DNA of 17,878 nucleotides from NCBI GenBank assembly GCA_964578905.1, contig CAZOER010000020.1, positions 1-17,878 on the forward strand. The letters are read 5' to 3'. The notes under the pieces are model-generated. The model saw nothing but the letters and a program-made list of their open reading frames with translations, was not told the origin of the DNA and ran no database searches. Positions 1 through 6,019 of the stretch are shown one piece after another; position 1 is the stretch's first letter; each line of letters begins with the position of its first letter. Source of the DNA: CAZVBV01 sp964578905 (GTDB taxonomy: Bacteria; Patescibacteriota; Gracilibacteria; UBA4473). Position numbers and translations under genes: made by a program.

Positions 1-95
1 TGTTCTTACTCGAAACCACTCGGTATTACGAGGTGGACAAGCTGGTGGATATGGCGACGGTGAATGGAAGGAAAGTTATTGAGATGGTGAAATAG
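1..95 (+). CDS. C-terminal end of an unidentified protein (5' truncated by window edge)
   Basis: An open frame enters from the left edge (codons starting at base 3) and ends at TAG 93-95. The visible 30 residues end in YEVDKLVDMATVNGRKVIEM followed by VK. Codon use is balanced and more GC-rich than the AT-rich gene that follows. The fragment is too short to assign; the segment MATVNGRK faintly recalls amidohydrolase C-termini, but I would not name it on that. It is convergent with the PIN-like gene, with only 7 bases between the two stop codons and no obvious terminator hairpin between them. Confidence 0.55.
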   Translation, partial: FLLETTRYYEVDKLVDMATVNGRKVIEMVK

Positions 96-102
96 GTGCT
101 AC

Positions 103-702
103 CTACGCACCGTTGAAATAATTTCTTAATATATCATCTGGATGGACGTACACAATGTATGCATTTTTTCCAGGAGGCAACATTTGTAAATATTTAAAAT
201 TCTTATTGAAACTAATCAATTTATATTTTTTATTGTGTGCCAACATTGCAACTTTGCACGTATCTAAAGATATTATTTCATCTGATTCTATTTTTCTCTT
301 TTCTGTTCTTTGTAGTTCTTTTGACTTTGCTTCATTTGCATAGATAAAAACATCTATTAATTTTCTAGGAAAACAATTAAAAATAAAAAATCTTCTCACA
401 ATTTTTATATTTAAATATTTTATTATATAGGTTTTTGCTATTGCTGTTCTAGTCTTTGCTTTTTCTAATGCTGTTCTATCTCGAGAATCTATTGTTATCC
501 TTCGAAGGTATGTTAGTTGCTTATACCACCAAAAAGCCCCTAATTTAAATTTACAAGATTTTGGCATGAAGAATGTATACTTTCTGTCTTTTTTTCCTTT
601 CATTCCATCTTCTAAAAAGGCCACTAATTGTCTGTGATATTTGTAATCATTCCTATCTAAATACACGATAATGCTTTCATCTATTAGATAGTTTTCAATC
701 AT
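103..702 (-). CDS. PIN-like domain protein, possible toxin
   Basis: A 199-residue protein. The N-terminus (ENYLIDESIIVYL) resembles the first PIN strand with its acidic residue (D8). The region around 141-172 (DEIISLDTCKVAMLAHNKKY, then KLISFNKNFKYL) matches the late PIN pattern of an Asp-containing helix followed by a strand and an 'xNxxF' turn. The usual last acidic residue appears as Asn (N166/N168), so catalysis as a ribonuclease is uncertain. The centre (45-135) is rich in Lys/Arg and aromatics. The gene is markedly AT-rich compared with argG next door, which suggests transfer. It starts one base after the stop of a 55-codon ORF, a toxin-antitoxin-like arrangement. The PIN assignment rests on pattern only; an unrelated fold is possible. 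Confidence 0.6.
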   Translation of the reverse strand: MIENYLIDESIIVYLDRNDYKYHRQLVAFLEDGMKGKKDRKYTFFMPKSCKFKLGAFWWYKQLTYLRRITIDSRDRTALEKAKTRTAIAKTYIIKYLNIKIVRRFFIFNCFPRKLIDVFIYANEAKSKELQRTEKRKIESDEIISLDTCKVAMLAHNKKYKLISFNKNFKYLQMLPPGKNAYIVYVHPDDILRNYFNGA

Positions 703-703
703 G

Positions 704-871
704 CTACTCTGTTATCGAACAACACTTATTTCTAGTACCAGTCCGTACTTTGTTTTTCTCTAGGAATTTTGCCAATCCTTCTTGTTGAATTTCTTTTTTG
801 ATTTCATTTTCTTCTTTTATGACATGATAAAAACCTTTTCCGAAAACAAGTATTTTCTTTAAGGGAGACAT
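704..871 (-). CDS. small 55-aa ORF upstream of the PIN-like gene, candidate antitoxin
   Basis: ATG at 871-869 to TAG at 706-704, 55 codons. The protein begins MSPLKKILVFGKGFYHVIKE, continues with a Lys/Glu-rich stretch likely to be helical, and ends in a polar tail with a CC pair. Its stop lies one base before the ATG of the PIN-like gene, so the two are probably translated from one mRNA. It shares that gene's low GC content. I do not recognise a family. The role as antitoxin is inferred from position and size only. No Shine-Dalgarno sequence is visible upstream of the ATG. Confidence 0.45.
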   Translation of the reverse strand: MSPLKKILVFGKGFYHVIKEENEIKKEIQQEGLAKFLEKNKVRTGTRNKCCSITE

Positions 872-1020
872 TTTTTTGGGAAAAAAAGAGTAAATCTAAA
901 AGCAAGATTTATATTAGAATAACTTTTATTATTTCACAATGTTTTTTTCATCCTATTTCACACTTTCTTCACATTCACAAAAGACGAAGCCCACATGACT
1001 CCGCCCTTTTTCAACAAACA

Positions 1021-2295
1021 TCAATTCTTATACAACTCCTCCTCCCAATCGTGCAGATTAAACGCGGTCTTCTGCGCTAGATTGTAAATCTCGATAAATC
1101 CCGCTGAGGCATTTTGATTAAACGCGCCGTTCTTGTTGAACGTAGCTAGATTATGATCGAAGAGTGAGTTCGGAGAATCGAGTGCGACCACCGTGATGTT
1201 CCCCTTGTAGAGTTTCACCTTCACCGTTCCGGTGACCTTCTTGTTGTGACTATTAGTGAACGCATGAATGTGATACATCACTGGATCGTACCACTTCGCC
1301 GCGTAAGTGAGATACGACCACTTCTGATCGATGAAGTGTTTGAGCTCGTTCTCCTCTCTGGTGGAAACCAGCATTTCGAGCTTCTGGTGCGCGGAGATGA
1401 GGATACTGGCCGCTGGGTTCTCATACACTCCTCTGACCTTGAGTCCGACAACCCTGTCTTCGATGAGCTGGAAGATTCCAACCCCATGCTTCCCACCGAT
1501 GATGTTGAGCTCTTGAATCATGTCACTGAGCTTTTTCTTCTCGCCATTCAGTGCGATGGGTTTCCCCCCTGCAAACTCAATCTCGACAATCTCGTTGCTG
1601 TAGTTCGCCTTTTCGGGAAGCGTGCACCACTGGAGAATCTTTTCCTCAATCGGGATTTCTGAAGGGTCCTCAATCTCCCCTCCTTCTCCTGTGTTTCCCC
1701 ACATATTCTCATCGTAGGAATACGGAAGGGCTTTCTTTTGCTTCACGGGAATGTTGTGCTTCTTCGCATATTCGATCTGCTCATCCCTTCCCATCGCCCA
1801 CTCCCTGACCGGAGCGATTGTCTTCAACTTGGGATCAAGCGTGGTGATGTAGCCTTCGAATCTCACCTGATCGTTCCCCTTTCCGGTGCATCCATGAGCG
1901 ATAACTTCACACCCATGTTTGTGTGCCATTTTGACAGCGACTTTGGAAATTGCCACCCTCCCGAGCGGACAACTGAGCGCATATCCGCCTTGATAATCGG
2001 CGTTCGCCATGATGGCTTCTGTCAAAAAGGTATCCGCGAATTCATCTTTCGCGTCATAAACGATGGCTTTCTTCGCCCCCAGCTTGAGAGCTTTTTCTTT
2101 AATGGCATCTAAGTCATCCGCCGTCTGCCCAATATCAACCGTGAGCGTGATGACGTCACACTCGTATTGCTCTTGGATCCATTTGAGAAGGATGCTCGTG
2201 TCGAGTCCTCCTGAATACAGCAGGAGACATTTATCGAAGGTGCCTTTGTGAGCTTCATGCGAAGCGACTTTCTGATACTGATTAGTTGTTTTCAT
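1021..2295 (-). CDS. argG: argininosuccinate synthase
   Basis: Joins citrulline and aspartate using ATP to form argininosuccinate, the penultimate step of arginine synthesis, in the cytosol. The 424-residue protein has the N-type ATP pyrophosphatase loop SGGLDTS (28-34), the segment PLGRVAISKVAVKMAHKHG, the ATP/citrulline motif HGCTGKGNDQVRFE, EWAMGRDEQIEYAKKHNIPV, PYSYDENMWGNTGEGGEIED and the GGKHGVGIFQLIEDRVVGLK region that ends in RGVYENPA. All are hallmarks of ArgG. I choose the ATG at 2295 (MKTTNQ). The open frame continues upstream to 2445, but that part lies in the hairpin-rich leader and is not family-like. The stop is TGA. No argH or other arg gene is visible nearby. The long leader carries an Arg-codon attenuator (separate entries), so expression is probably arginine-responsive. 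Confidence 0.96.
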   Translation of the reverse strand: MKTTNQYQKVASHEAHKGTFDKCLLLYSGGLDTSILLKWIQEQYECDVITLTVDIGQTADDLDAIKEKALKLGAKKAIVYDAKDEFADTFLTEAIMANADYQGGYALSCPLGRVAISKVAVKMAHKHGCEVIAHGCTGKGNDQVRFEGYITTLDPKLKTIAPVREWAMGRDEQIEYAKKHNIPVKQKKALPYSYDENMWGNTGEGGEIEDPSEIPIEEKILQWCTLPEKANYSNEIVEIEFAGGKPIALNGEKKKLSDMIQELNIIGGKHGVGIFQLIEDRVVGLKVRGVYENPAASILISAHQKLEMLVSTREENELKHFIDQKWSYLTYAAKWYDPVMYHIHAFTNSHNKKVTGTVKVKLYKGNITVVALDSPNSLFDHNLATFNKNGAFNQNASAGFIEIYNLAQKTAFNLHDWEEELYKN

Positions 2296-2455
2296 AATGA
2301 AAAGTGTTTTAAGAAATTTTGAAATATATATGCTCATTTGCTTTGAAATCTTCGATTTCGCAAATTTCGCATGATGTCGAATGCACTCCTTCGGAGTTGG
2401 AAAAATAAAAATTTTCCTTAATAATTTTTTCAAAATTATTATCACATTCTCGTAT
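2296..2455 (-). promoter_or_regulatory. argG 5' leader with serial GAA-triloop hairpins
   Basis: Between the attenuator and the argG ATG the leader RNA can fold into a row of short perfect hairpins. Three have the same triloop GAA: a 9-bp stem at 2440-2420 (AATAATTTT/AAAATTATT), a 5-bp stem at 2397-2385 (ACTCC/GGAGT) and a 6-bp stem at 2359-2345 (GAAATC/GATTTC). A fourth 6-bp stem (GGAAAA/TTTTCC, 2417-2399) lies between the first two. No ribosome binding site is obvious before the ATG. The stems could stabilise the mRNA, affect translation or act with a protein; the sequence does not say which. Confidence 0.5.
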
Positions 2456-2529
2456 AAAAACCCCCGTAGGAAATAAATTCGTACGGGTCAAAATTACATT
2501 TGATATATCAATTTAACCCGCTTTACGGG
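2456..2529 (-). promoter_or_regulatory. transcription attenuator of argG (alternative hairpins, terminator)
   Basis: Read on the minus strand, four ordered segments can pair in exclusive ways. Segments 1:2 form CCCG/CGGG (2529-2526 with 2520-2517, loop contains the leader-peptide stop). Segments 2:3 form an antiterminator, CGGGT/ACCCG (2520-2516 with 2488-2484), extended by AAATT/AATTT (2514-2510 with 2495-2491). Segments 3:4 form CCCGTA/TACGGG (2487-2482 with 2468-2463), followed by GG and five T (2460-2456), a terminator-like end. A ribosome stalled at the Arg codons would mask segment 1 and favour 2:3 (read-through). A ribosome reaching the stop would mask segment 2 and favour 3:4 (termination). 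The terminator stem is only 6 bp with a 13-base loop, so its strength is uncertain. Confidence 0.7.
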
Positions 2530-2567
2530 CGTCGGCGCAATTGAGATACCAAATAAACAAAGTTCAT
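2523..2567 (-). CDS. arginine leader peptide of argG (14 aa)
   Basis: ATG at 2567-2565 to TAA at 2525-2523 encodes MNFVYLVSQLRRRP. Three Arg codons in a row (CGC CGA CGC, 2537-2529) come two codons before the stop, and the stop lies in the loop of the first attenuator helix. A purine-rich GGTGAGAG sits 2 bases before the ATG as a plausible ribosome binding site. The position upstream of an arginine biosynthetic gene, the codon run and the alternative stems together fit a classical attenuation leader such as those of trp and his. The peptide itself probably has no function beyond sensing charged tRNA-Arg. Confidence 0.72.
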   Translation of the reverse strand: MNFVYLVSQLRRRP

Positions 2568-2574
2568 CGCTCTC

Positions 2575-2623
2575 ACCGTAGGAGTTTTTGAAGTTTTGTC
2601 AAAATTCCTCTTTGCCTTTTATA
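2575..2623 (-). promoter_or_regulatory. candidate argG promoter region
   Basis: Two possible minus-strand promoters precede the leader peptide. One has the -10-like TATAAA at 2623-2618 with only a weak -35 (TCCAAA) 17 bases upstream. The other has a perfect -35 TTGACA at 2602-2597 and a poor -10 TACGGT at 2580-2575 (16-base spacer), which would start transcription at about the leader ATG. The region overlaps the divergent promoter of the membrane-protein gene, so the two directions may compete. Confidence 0.35.
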
Positions 2624-2641
2624 AAAGTCTCGTGATACAAT
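2612..2641 (+). promoter_or_regulatory. promoter of the four-helix membrane protein gene
   Basis: -35 TTGCCT (2612-2617), 18-base spacer, -10 TACAAT (2636-2641) preceded by TGA, an extended -10 context. The predicted start near 2648 leaves about 26 bases of leader before the ATG at 2674. It is divergent from and overlaps the argG promoter region. Confidence 0.6.
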
Positions 2642-2673
2642 TTGGAGTGGTTTATTCTTTATCCCTTTGATTC

Positions 2674-3069
2674 ATGGAATCTACACTCTTTCTCGCCAAG
2701 ATACTTGGTGTTATGTTTGCCGTTATCGGGTTCGCTATGTTATTTAACACGAAGTACTATATGAAAGCCTTCGATTCTTTCTTTAAGAACGCAGGACTTA
2801 CGTACCTCGCAGGATTCTTCATCCTTATGATGGGTCTCCTTCTTATTCTTGTTCATAATGTTTGGACGCAAGACTGGACGGTTGTTATTACTGTTATTGC
2901 TTGGCTCACATTCTTGAAAGGACTCTTTTTCTTGATCCTCCCAGAATGGATGGGGAAATTCAGTAAGACATTCATGACTACAAAGTACATGACATTTGGT
3001 GGTGTATTCGCTCTACTTTTGGGACTGTGTCTCATCTGCAAAGGGTTTGAACTCTGCCCACTCTTCTAA
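2674..3069 (+). CDS. small integral membrane protein, four predicted TM helices
   Basis: A 131-residue protein, almost entirely hydrophobic, with four membrane segments at about 5-24, 42-62, 70-91 and 106-125. They are joined by short polar loops with a few Lys residues (for example NTKYYMKAF, GKFSKTFMTTKY). No enzyme motif is visible and I do not recognise the family. A single Asp in the second loop (TQDW) is the only strongly acidic residue between helices. It has its own promoter upstream and a strong terminator directly downstream (3096-3124), so it is a one-gene unit. No clear Shine-Dalgarno sequence precedes the ATG. Confidence 0.8.
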   Translation: MESTLFLAKILGVMFAVIGFAMLFNTKYYMKAFDSFFKNAGLTYLAGFFILMMGLLLILVHNVWTQDWTVVITVIAWLTFLKGLFFLILPEWMGKFSKTFMTTKYMTFGGVFALLLGLCLICKGFELCPLF

Positions 3070-3095
3070 TAAAAAAATCTGTTTTGACATAAATA

Positions 3096-3124
3096 AAGAC
3101 GGGCCTCGGCTCGTCTTTTTTTTT
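3096..3124 (+). terminator. Rho-independent terminator after the membrane protein gene
   Basis: 9-bp stem AAGACGGGC/GCTCGTCTT (one G-T pair) with loop CTCG, followed by a run of T to 3124. Confidence 0.9.
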
Positions 3125-3149
3125 GGAGAAAAAAAAGTCCAAAAAAACT

Positions 3150-3177
3150 TTGACCTCTTCTTAAAAATCGCAATCAT
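3150..3177 (+). promoter_or_regulatory. candidate promoter of the secreted cysteine-rich pair
   Basis: -35 TTGACC (3150-3155), 16-base spacer, -10 AATCAT (3172-3177, 4 of 6). The predicted start near 3184 gives a leader of about 20 bases before the ATG at 3204. Confidence 0.45.
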
Positions 3178-3203
3178 GCGCCCGCTTTAAAAACAAAAAC
3201 TAA

Positions 3204-3485
3204 ATGTCTAAACTTTTCAAAATCGGTTTCGCACTTCTCTACATGTTCTCCCTTGTTATTTTGGTTGGACGAGCAGAACAAAGTACGATTCCTTTCCTCC
3301 TCAATAACTCTGTAGAAAGTGCAGAAGGGGTTGATTTAACAAACTGTAAGACCTATTTTGATGGGTGCAATAATTGCATGGTCGGTCCGGAGGGACAACT
3401 TGGGTGCACACGGATGTTTTGTCCAGAGGAAGTCAAAAGCCAACCAAGATGTCTTGAGTTCAAAGACGATAAAGAAAATTCTTAA
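3204..3485 (+). CDS. small secreted or membrane-anchored six-cysteine protein
   Basis: A 93-residue protein. An N-terminal hydrophobic segment (about 5-22, KIGFALLYMFSLVILVG) acts as a signal peptide or anchor. The exported part ends in a compact cysteine module from NCKTYFDGCNNC to the PRCLEF segment, with six Cys, likely disulfide-bonded outside the cytoplasm. The pattern 'C-x5-DGCN-x-C ... CT-x-x-x-C ... C' recalls small Kazal-like or other cysteine-knot modules, but I cannot assign it. The stop is 12 bases before the ATG of the cysteine-rich lipoprotein, so the two are probably co-transcribed and may act together at the cell surface. Confidence 0.75.
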   Translation: MSKLFKIGFALLYMFSLVILVGRAEQSTIPFLLNNSVESAEGVDLTNCKTYFDGCNNCMVGPEGQLGCTRMFCPEEVKSQPRCLEFKDDKENS

Positions 3486-3497
3486 TTTACAATCATT

Positions 3498-4364
3498 ATG
3501 AAAAAACTATTACTACTTTCGTTTCTTATTGGAGTGGCTGTTCTGACAACAGGATGCTCAAACGGTTCAGAAAAAGTCTGTGCTGATAACGCTGGAACAT
3601 GGCTTCCCGAACACCGGGAATGTGAATACATCCCTCAAGATGTCTGTGAAGAAGCGGGAGGGAAATTCCAAGAATGTGGATCTGCATGCCGACACCAAGA
3701 AGCCAAGAATGGAGAAGTTATGGCCTGCACCATGCAATGCGTGCAAGTATGTGAATTCTCAGATCAATCAACCTCAGCCCTCATTGAAGAAGACACTGAC
3801 AATCTCACGCTCAAAGTGGAATATCCAGTTACTGAAAGCAATCAGCTGAATAAACTCATAAAAGATTTTGTTCTTAAACGAGTGAATGTTTTCAAAGAAA
3901 CAATCGGAGAAGACGTGATCTCTGAGAACTGGAAAAATGGGTTTTATATTTCTTTTGAAATCTTTGCCTACGATGAAAATATCCAAACCTACAAGTTCGA
4001 CATCGTGGAATTCACTGGTGGTGCACACGACAATTTGTACTTCAAAACGTTCACGTACGACTTTGAAAATGATAAAGAAATCGGATTCCGAGATATGTTC
4101 CAAGAAGAACACAATCCTCTCGATACCATTGCTCCACTCGCCAAAGAACAATTAGTCGAAGCGGTGGGTGACAACTCAATGTTGGAAACCGGAACTGACA
4201 AAGACTTTGAAAACTACACACACTTTGCACCAACAGGAAGCGAACTGCTCCTCTTCTTTCCTCCATACCAAGTTGCACCATGGGCCGCTGGTCCACAAAC
4301 CGTGAAACTCGCATGGGACGATATCAATGTGGTTCTCCAACTTCCGTTCTTCTTGGGCAATTAA
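3498..4364 (+). CDS. cysteine-rich lipoprotein with C-terminal DUF3298/RsiV-like domain
   Basis: A 288-residue protein. A lipoprotein signal peptide ends in LTTGC (lipid on Cys20; the -3 residue is Thr rather than the usual Leu). Residues ~28-86 form a cysteine-rich module (CADNAGTW, CEEAGGKFQECGSACR, then CTMQCVQVCEF) that should be disulfide-bonded outside the membrane. Residues ~100-288 look like DUF3298, the fold of the RsiV/PdaC extracellular domain: VEYPVTESNQLNKLIKDFVL, EFTGGAHDNLYFKTFTYDFE, IGFRDMF and a C-terminal LLLFFPPYQVAPWAAGPQTV. In Bacillus, RsiV binds lysozyme, but no transmembrane anti-sigma part is present here, so only the fold is transferable. It follows the small cysteine-rich gene. 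Confidence 0.8.
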   Translation: MKKLLLLSFLIGVAVLTTGCSNGSEKVCADNAGTWLPEHRECEYIPQDVCEEAGGKFQECGSACRHQEAKNGEVMACTMQCVQVCEFSDQSTSALIEEDTDNLTLKVEYPVTESNQLNKLIKDFVLKRVNVFKETIGEDVISENWKNGFYISFEIFAYDENIQTYKFDIVEFTGGAHDNLYFKTFTYDFENDKEIGFRDMFQEEHNPLDTIAPLAKEQLVEAVGDNSMLETGTDKDFENYTHFAPTGSELLLFFPPYQVAPWAAGPQTVKLAWDDINVVLQLPFFLGN

Positions 4365-4377
4365 ACTTGCTTTTTTT
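4355..4377 (+). terminator. weak terminator overlapping the lipoprotein stop codon
   Basis: A short stem GGCAA/TTGCT (4356-4360 with 4367-4371, one G-T pair) with a TTAAAC loop, followed by T to 4377. The U-run is good but the stem is marginal. Confidence 0.4.
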
Positions 4378-4513
4378 GAAAGAATGACTACCTTCTGCTG
4401 GTAAATTGTTGGTATCGGAAAGGTTTTTCTTCAGTAAAGTCACGTACTCTGGCGAGAAGGTTATCGGTCGACATCAAGGTTTGCAAAAAGTATTCCTTAT
4501 TTATCCTTCTCAA

Positions 4514-4789
4514 ATGGACTCAAAAAAACTATTTGTTGGAAATCTATCATACGGTATGACTGAGGACTTGCTTCGTGAAACATTCGCGGCTGCAGGTACT
4601 GTTGAATCAGCTCAGATTATTACTGATAAATTTTCAGGCCGTTCAAAAGGTTTTGGATTCGTTGAAATGTCTTCTGATGAAGAAGCACAAAACGCAATCT
4701 CAATGTTGAACGAACAAGAAGTTGAGGGACGAGCTATGATTGTTAATATCGCTCGACCTAAAACTGAGCGACCTCCCCGACAATACTAA
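4514..4789 (+). CDS. small single-RRM RNA-binding protein
   Basis: A 91-residue protein consisting of one RNA recognition motif. RNP2 is LFVGNL (6-11) and RNP1 is KGFGFVEM (45-52), with the aromatic residues at the positions that stack on RNA bases. The remaining RRM strands and helices fit (TEDLLRETFAAAGTVESAQI, DEEAQNAISMLNEQEVEGR, VNIARPK), and a short Arg/Pro tail follows. The architecture is that of cyanobacterial Rbp-type and other bacterial RRM proteins, which act in RNA metabolism and often respond to cold. I start at ATG 4514, where the RRM begins; upstream in-frame sequence is not RRM-like. No Shine-Dalgarno sequence is visible. A strong terminator follows, so it forms its own unit. 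Confidence 0.92.
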   Translation: MDSKKLFVGNLSYGMTEDLLRETFAAAGTVESAQIITDKFSGRSKGFGFVEMSSDEEAQNAISMLNEQEVEGRAMIVNIARPKTERPPRQY

Positions 4790-4820
4790 TTGTCTGAGGT
4801 CTCTGACTTTATAAAAAGAG

Positions 4821-4848
4821 AAACAGGTGGAGTACGCCTGTTTTTTTT
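4821..4848 (+). terminator. Rho-independent terminator after the RRM gene
   Basis: 9-bp stem AAACAGGTG/CGCCTGTTT (one T-G pair) with loop GAGTA, followed by T to 4848. Confidence 0.9.
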
Positions 4849-4917
4849 ATTTGAAAGAAAAATTTGCAACCTGCGTCTTAATAAACGAGTGTACTTTTAT
4901 TCTCTTATTTAAAAATC

Positions 4918-5898
4918 ATGAAACTCACAAAAATCGTTTCCGTTTTAGCACTAAGCGCCATATTACTCAGTAGCACTTCTTTCGCCCAGTGGTGGAAAAG
5001 AGGCGGTGATAAACCAGAAGGACAGCAAATCGAACGACGAGGCGGCGAAGAAAAACGAGCCCAACGTGGTGACAAAGAAGGCCGTCGAGGAGAACAAGAG
5101 AGCGAAGAAGGCATGGAACAACGAAGAGAAAATCCCAATGCTATGTTTGGTCGTGAAGAGGAGAACAAACCTGATAATTGGGAAGAAATGAGCGCTGAAG
5201 AACGACAAGCCTTTATGAAAGAAAATCGTCCAGAACAAATGAAGGGACAAAAAGCGAACAAGGGTCAGCAAAAAAGTCTTGAAAAAAGAACTCGAAATTT
5301 TCTTCGAAAGGCAAAGAAAGCAAAGAATTACAAAAAGTTCAACAAACAACTGCGGAAGAAAAAAGAATTCAAAGACGGGGCTAAAATCAAAAACAAAGAC
5401 GCGGTCGATTTCTTACAACAACGAGGAATCTTGGACGGATACGAAGATGGATCATTTGGTCCAGAGAATCCAATCAACCGAGCCGAGTCTTTAAAGGTTT
5501 TGCTTGAGTCTCTTGGGGAAGCTCCAGACGAAGACACTGAAAACGAGTTTGAAGACGTTCCAGAAGACGCATGGTTTGCGGGATACGTGAAGAAAGCGAA
5601 ACGAAAAGGAATTGTGAAAGGATATGAAGATGGAACGTTTCAACCAGCACGAACTGTGAATCAAGTTGAACTTCTCAAGCTCGCCTTTGAGAGCTTTGGG
5701 ATTGATCTTGCGAGTTACGATGTGACGAGTTTGCCAGAAGGAGCAGATGTAAATTCTTGGTACGCAGCATACCTTCAATACGCACTAGACAATGACCTTC
5801 TTGATGAGGAAGATGTTGCACCAGGAGAAGGAATGACGCGAGAGATGTTCTCTGAGGTTATGTATAGACTTATTCAACAACAGGAAGAGATCGAATAG
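4918..5898 (+). CDS. secreted protein with charged linker and three SLH-like repeats
   Basis: A 326-residue exported protein. A signal peptide (1-23) ends ...SSTSFA before QWW. Residues 27-150 are a low-complexity, strongly charged segment rich in Glu, Arg, Lys and Gln, probably disordered or helical. The C-terminal half has SLH-type repeats at about 155-205 (ILDGYEDGSFGPENPINRAE), 211-265 (GIVKGYEDGTFQPARTVNQV) and a more diverged one at 275-320. SLH domains bind secondary cell-wall polymers and hold S-layer or envelope proteins, so this is likely a surface or wall-anchored protein. It is flanked by terminators on both sides and so transcribed alone. The TRAE/TVNQV motif variants suggest repeat-specific divergence. 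Confidence 0.88.
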   Translation: MKLTKIVSVLALSAILLSSTSFAQWWKRGGDKPEGQQIERRGGEEKRAQRGDKEGRRGEQESEEGMEQRRENPNAMFGREEENKPDNWEEMSAEERQAFMKENRPEQMKGQKANKGQQKSLEKRTRNFLRKAKKAKNYKKFNKQLRKKKEFKDGAKIKNKDAVDFLQQRGILDGYEDGSFGPENPINRAESLKVLLESLGEAPDEDTENEFEDVPEDAWFAGYVKKAKRKGIVKGYEDGTFQPARTVNQVELLKLAFESFGIDLASYDVTSLPEGADVNSWYAAYLQYALDNDLLDEEDVAPGEGMTREMFSEVMYRLIQQQEEIE

Positions 5899-5921
5899 AT
5901 CGTATTCTGTGAAAATCAAAG

Positions 5922-5954
5922 AGAGCGTGCGACCCTGTGTCGGCGCTCTTTTTT
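5922..5954 (+). terminator. Rho-independent terminator after the SLH gene
   Basis: Stem AGAGCG/CGCTCT (5922-5927 with 5944-5949) extended inward by CGAC/GTCG with a small bulge, followed by a run of T to 5954. Confidence 0.88.
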
Positions 5955-5968
5955 ATTCCAATTTGTTT

Positions 5969-6003
5969 GGATCCGGATTCAAAATTTCATAGAATCCGGA
6001 TCC
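5969..6003. promoter_or_regulatory. perfect 12-bp inverted repeat upstream of the methyltransferase, candidate operator
   Basis: GGATCCGGATTC (5969-5980) and GAATCCGGATCC (5992-6003) are exact reverse complements separated by 11 A/T-rich bases. No U-run follows and the previous gene already has its own terminator, so this is not a terminator. It occupies the -35 region and ends 3 bases before the -10 of the methyltransferase promoter, the expected place for a dimeric repressor or activator. Confidence 0.6.
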
Positions 6004-6012
6004 TGTTATAAT
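6004..6012 (+). promoter_or_regulatory. extended -10 promoter of the methyltransferase gene, leaderless
   Basis: TGTTATAAT: TG (6004-6005) one base before a perfect TATAAT (6007-6012), with no good -35. The predicted start at about 6019-6020 coincides with the ATG at 6020, so the mRNA is probably leaderless. Confidence 0.65.
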
Positions 6013-6019
6013 CCCCGAA

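Noticed and set aside
980..1009. Terminator for argG on the minus strand
   Set aside because: An imperfect stem (AAAGGGCGGAG with CTTCGTCTTT, one bulge) exists but only four T follow; too weak to call.
2296..2491. N-terminal extension of ArgG to 2445, and a 60-codon ORF at 2309-2491
   Set aside because: Both run through the hairpin-rich leader, have no family-like sequence, and the ArgG family N-terminus fits the ATG at 2295.
2500..2511. TTGATATATCAA perfect palindrome as a repressor (ARG-box) site
   Set aside because: It lies at the apex of the antiterminator helix inside the leader and does not match the ArgR box; the pairing explanation is simpler.
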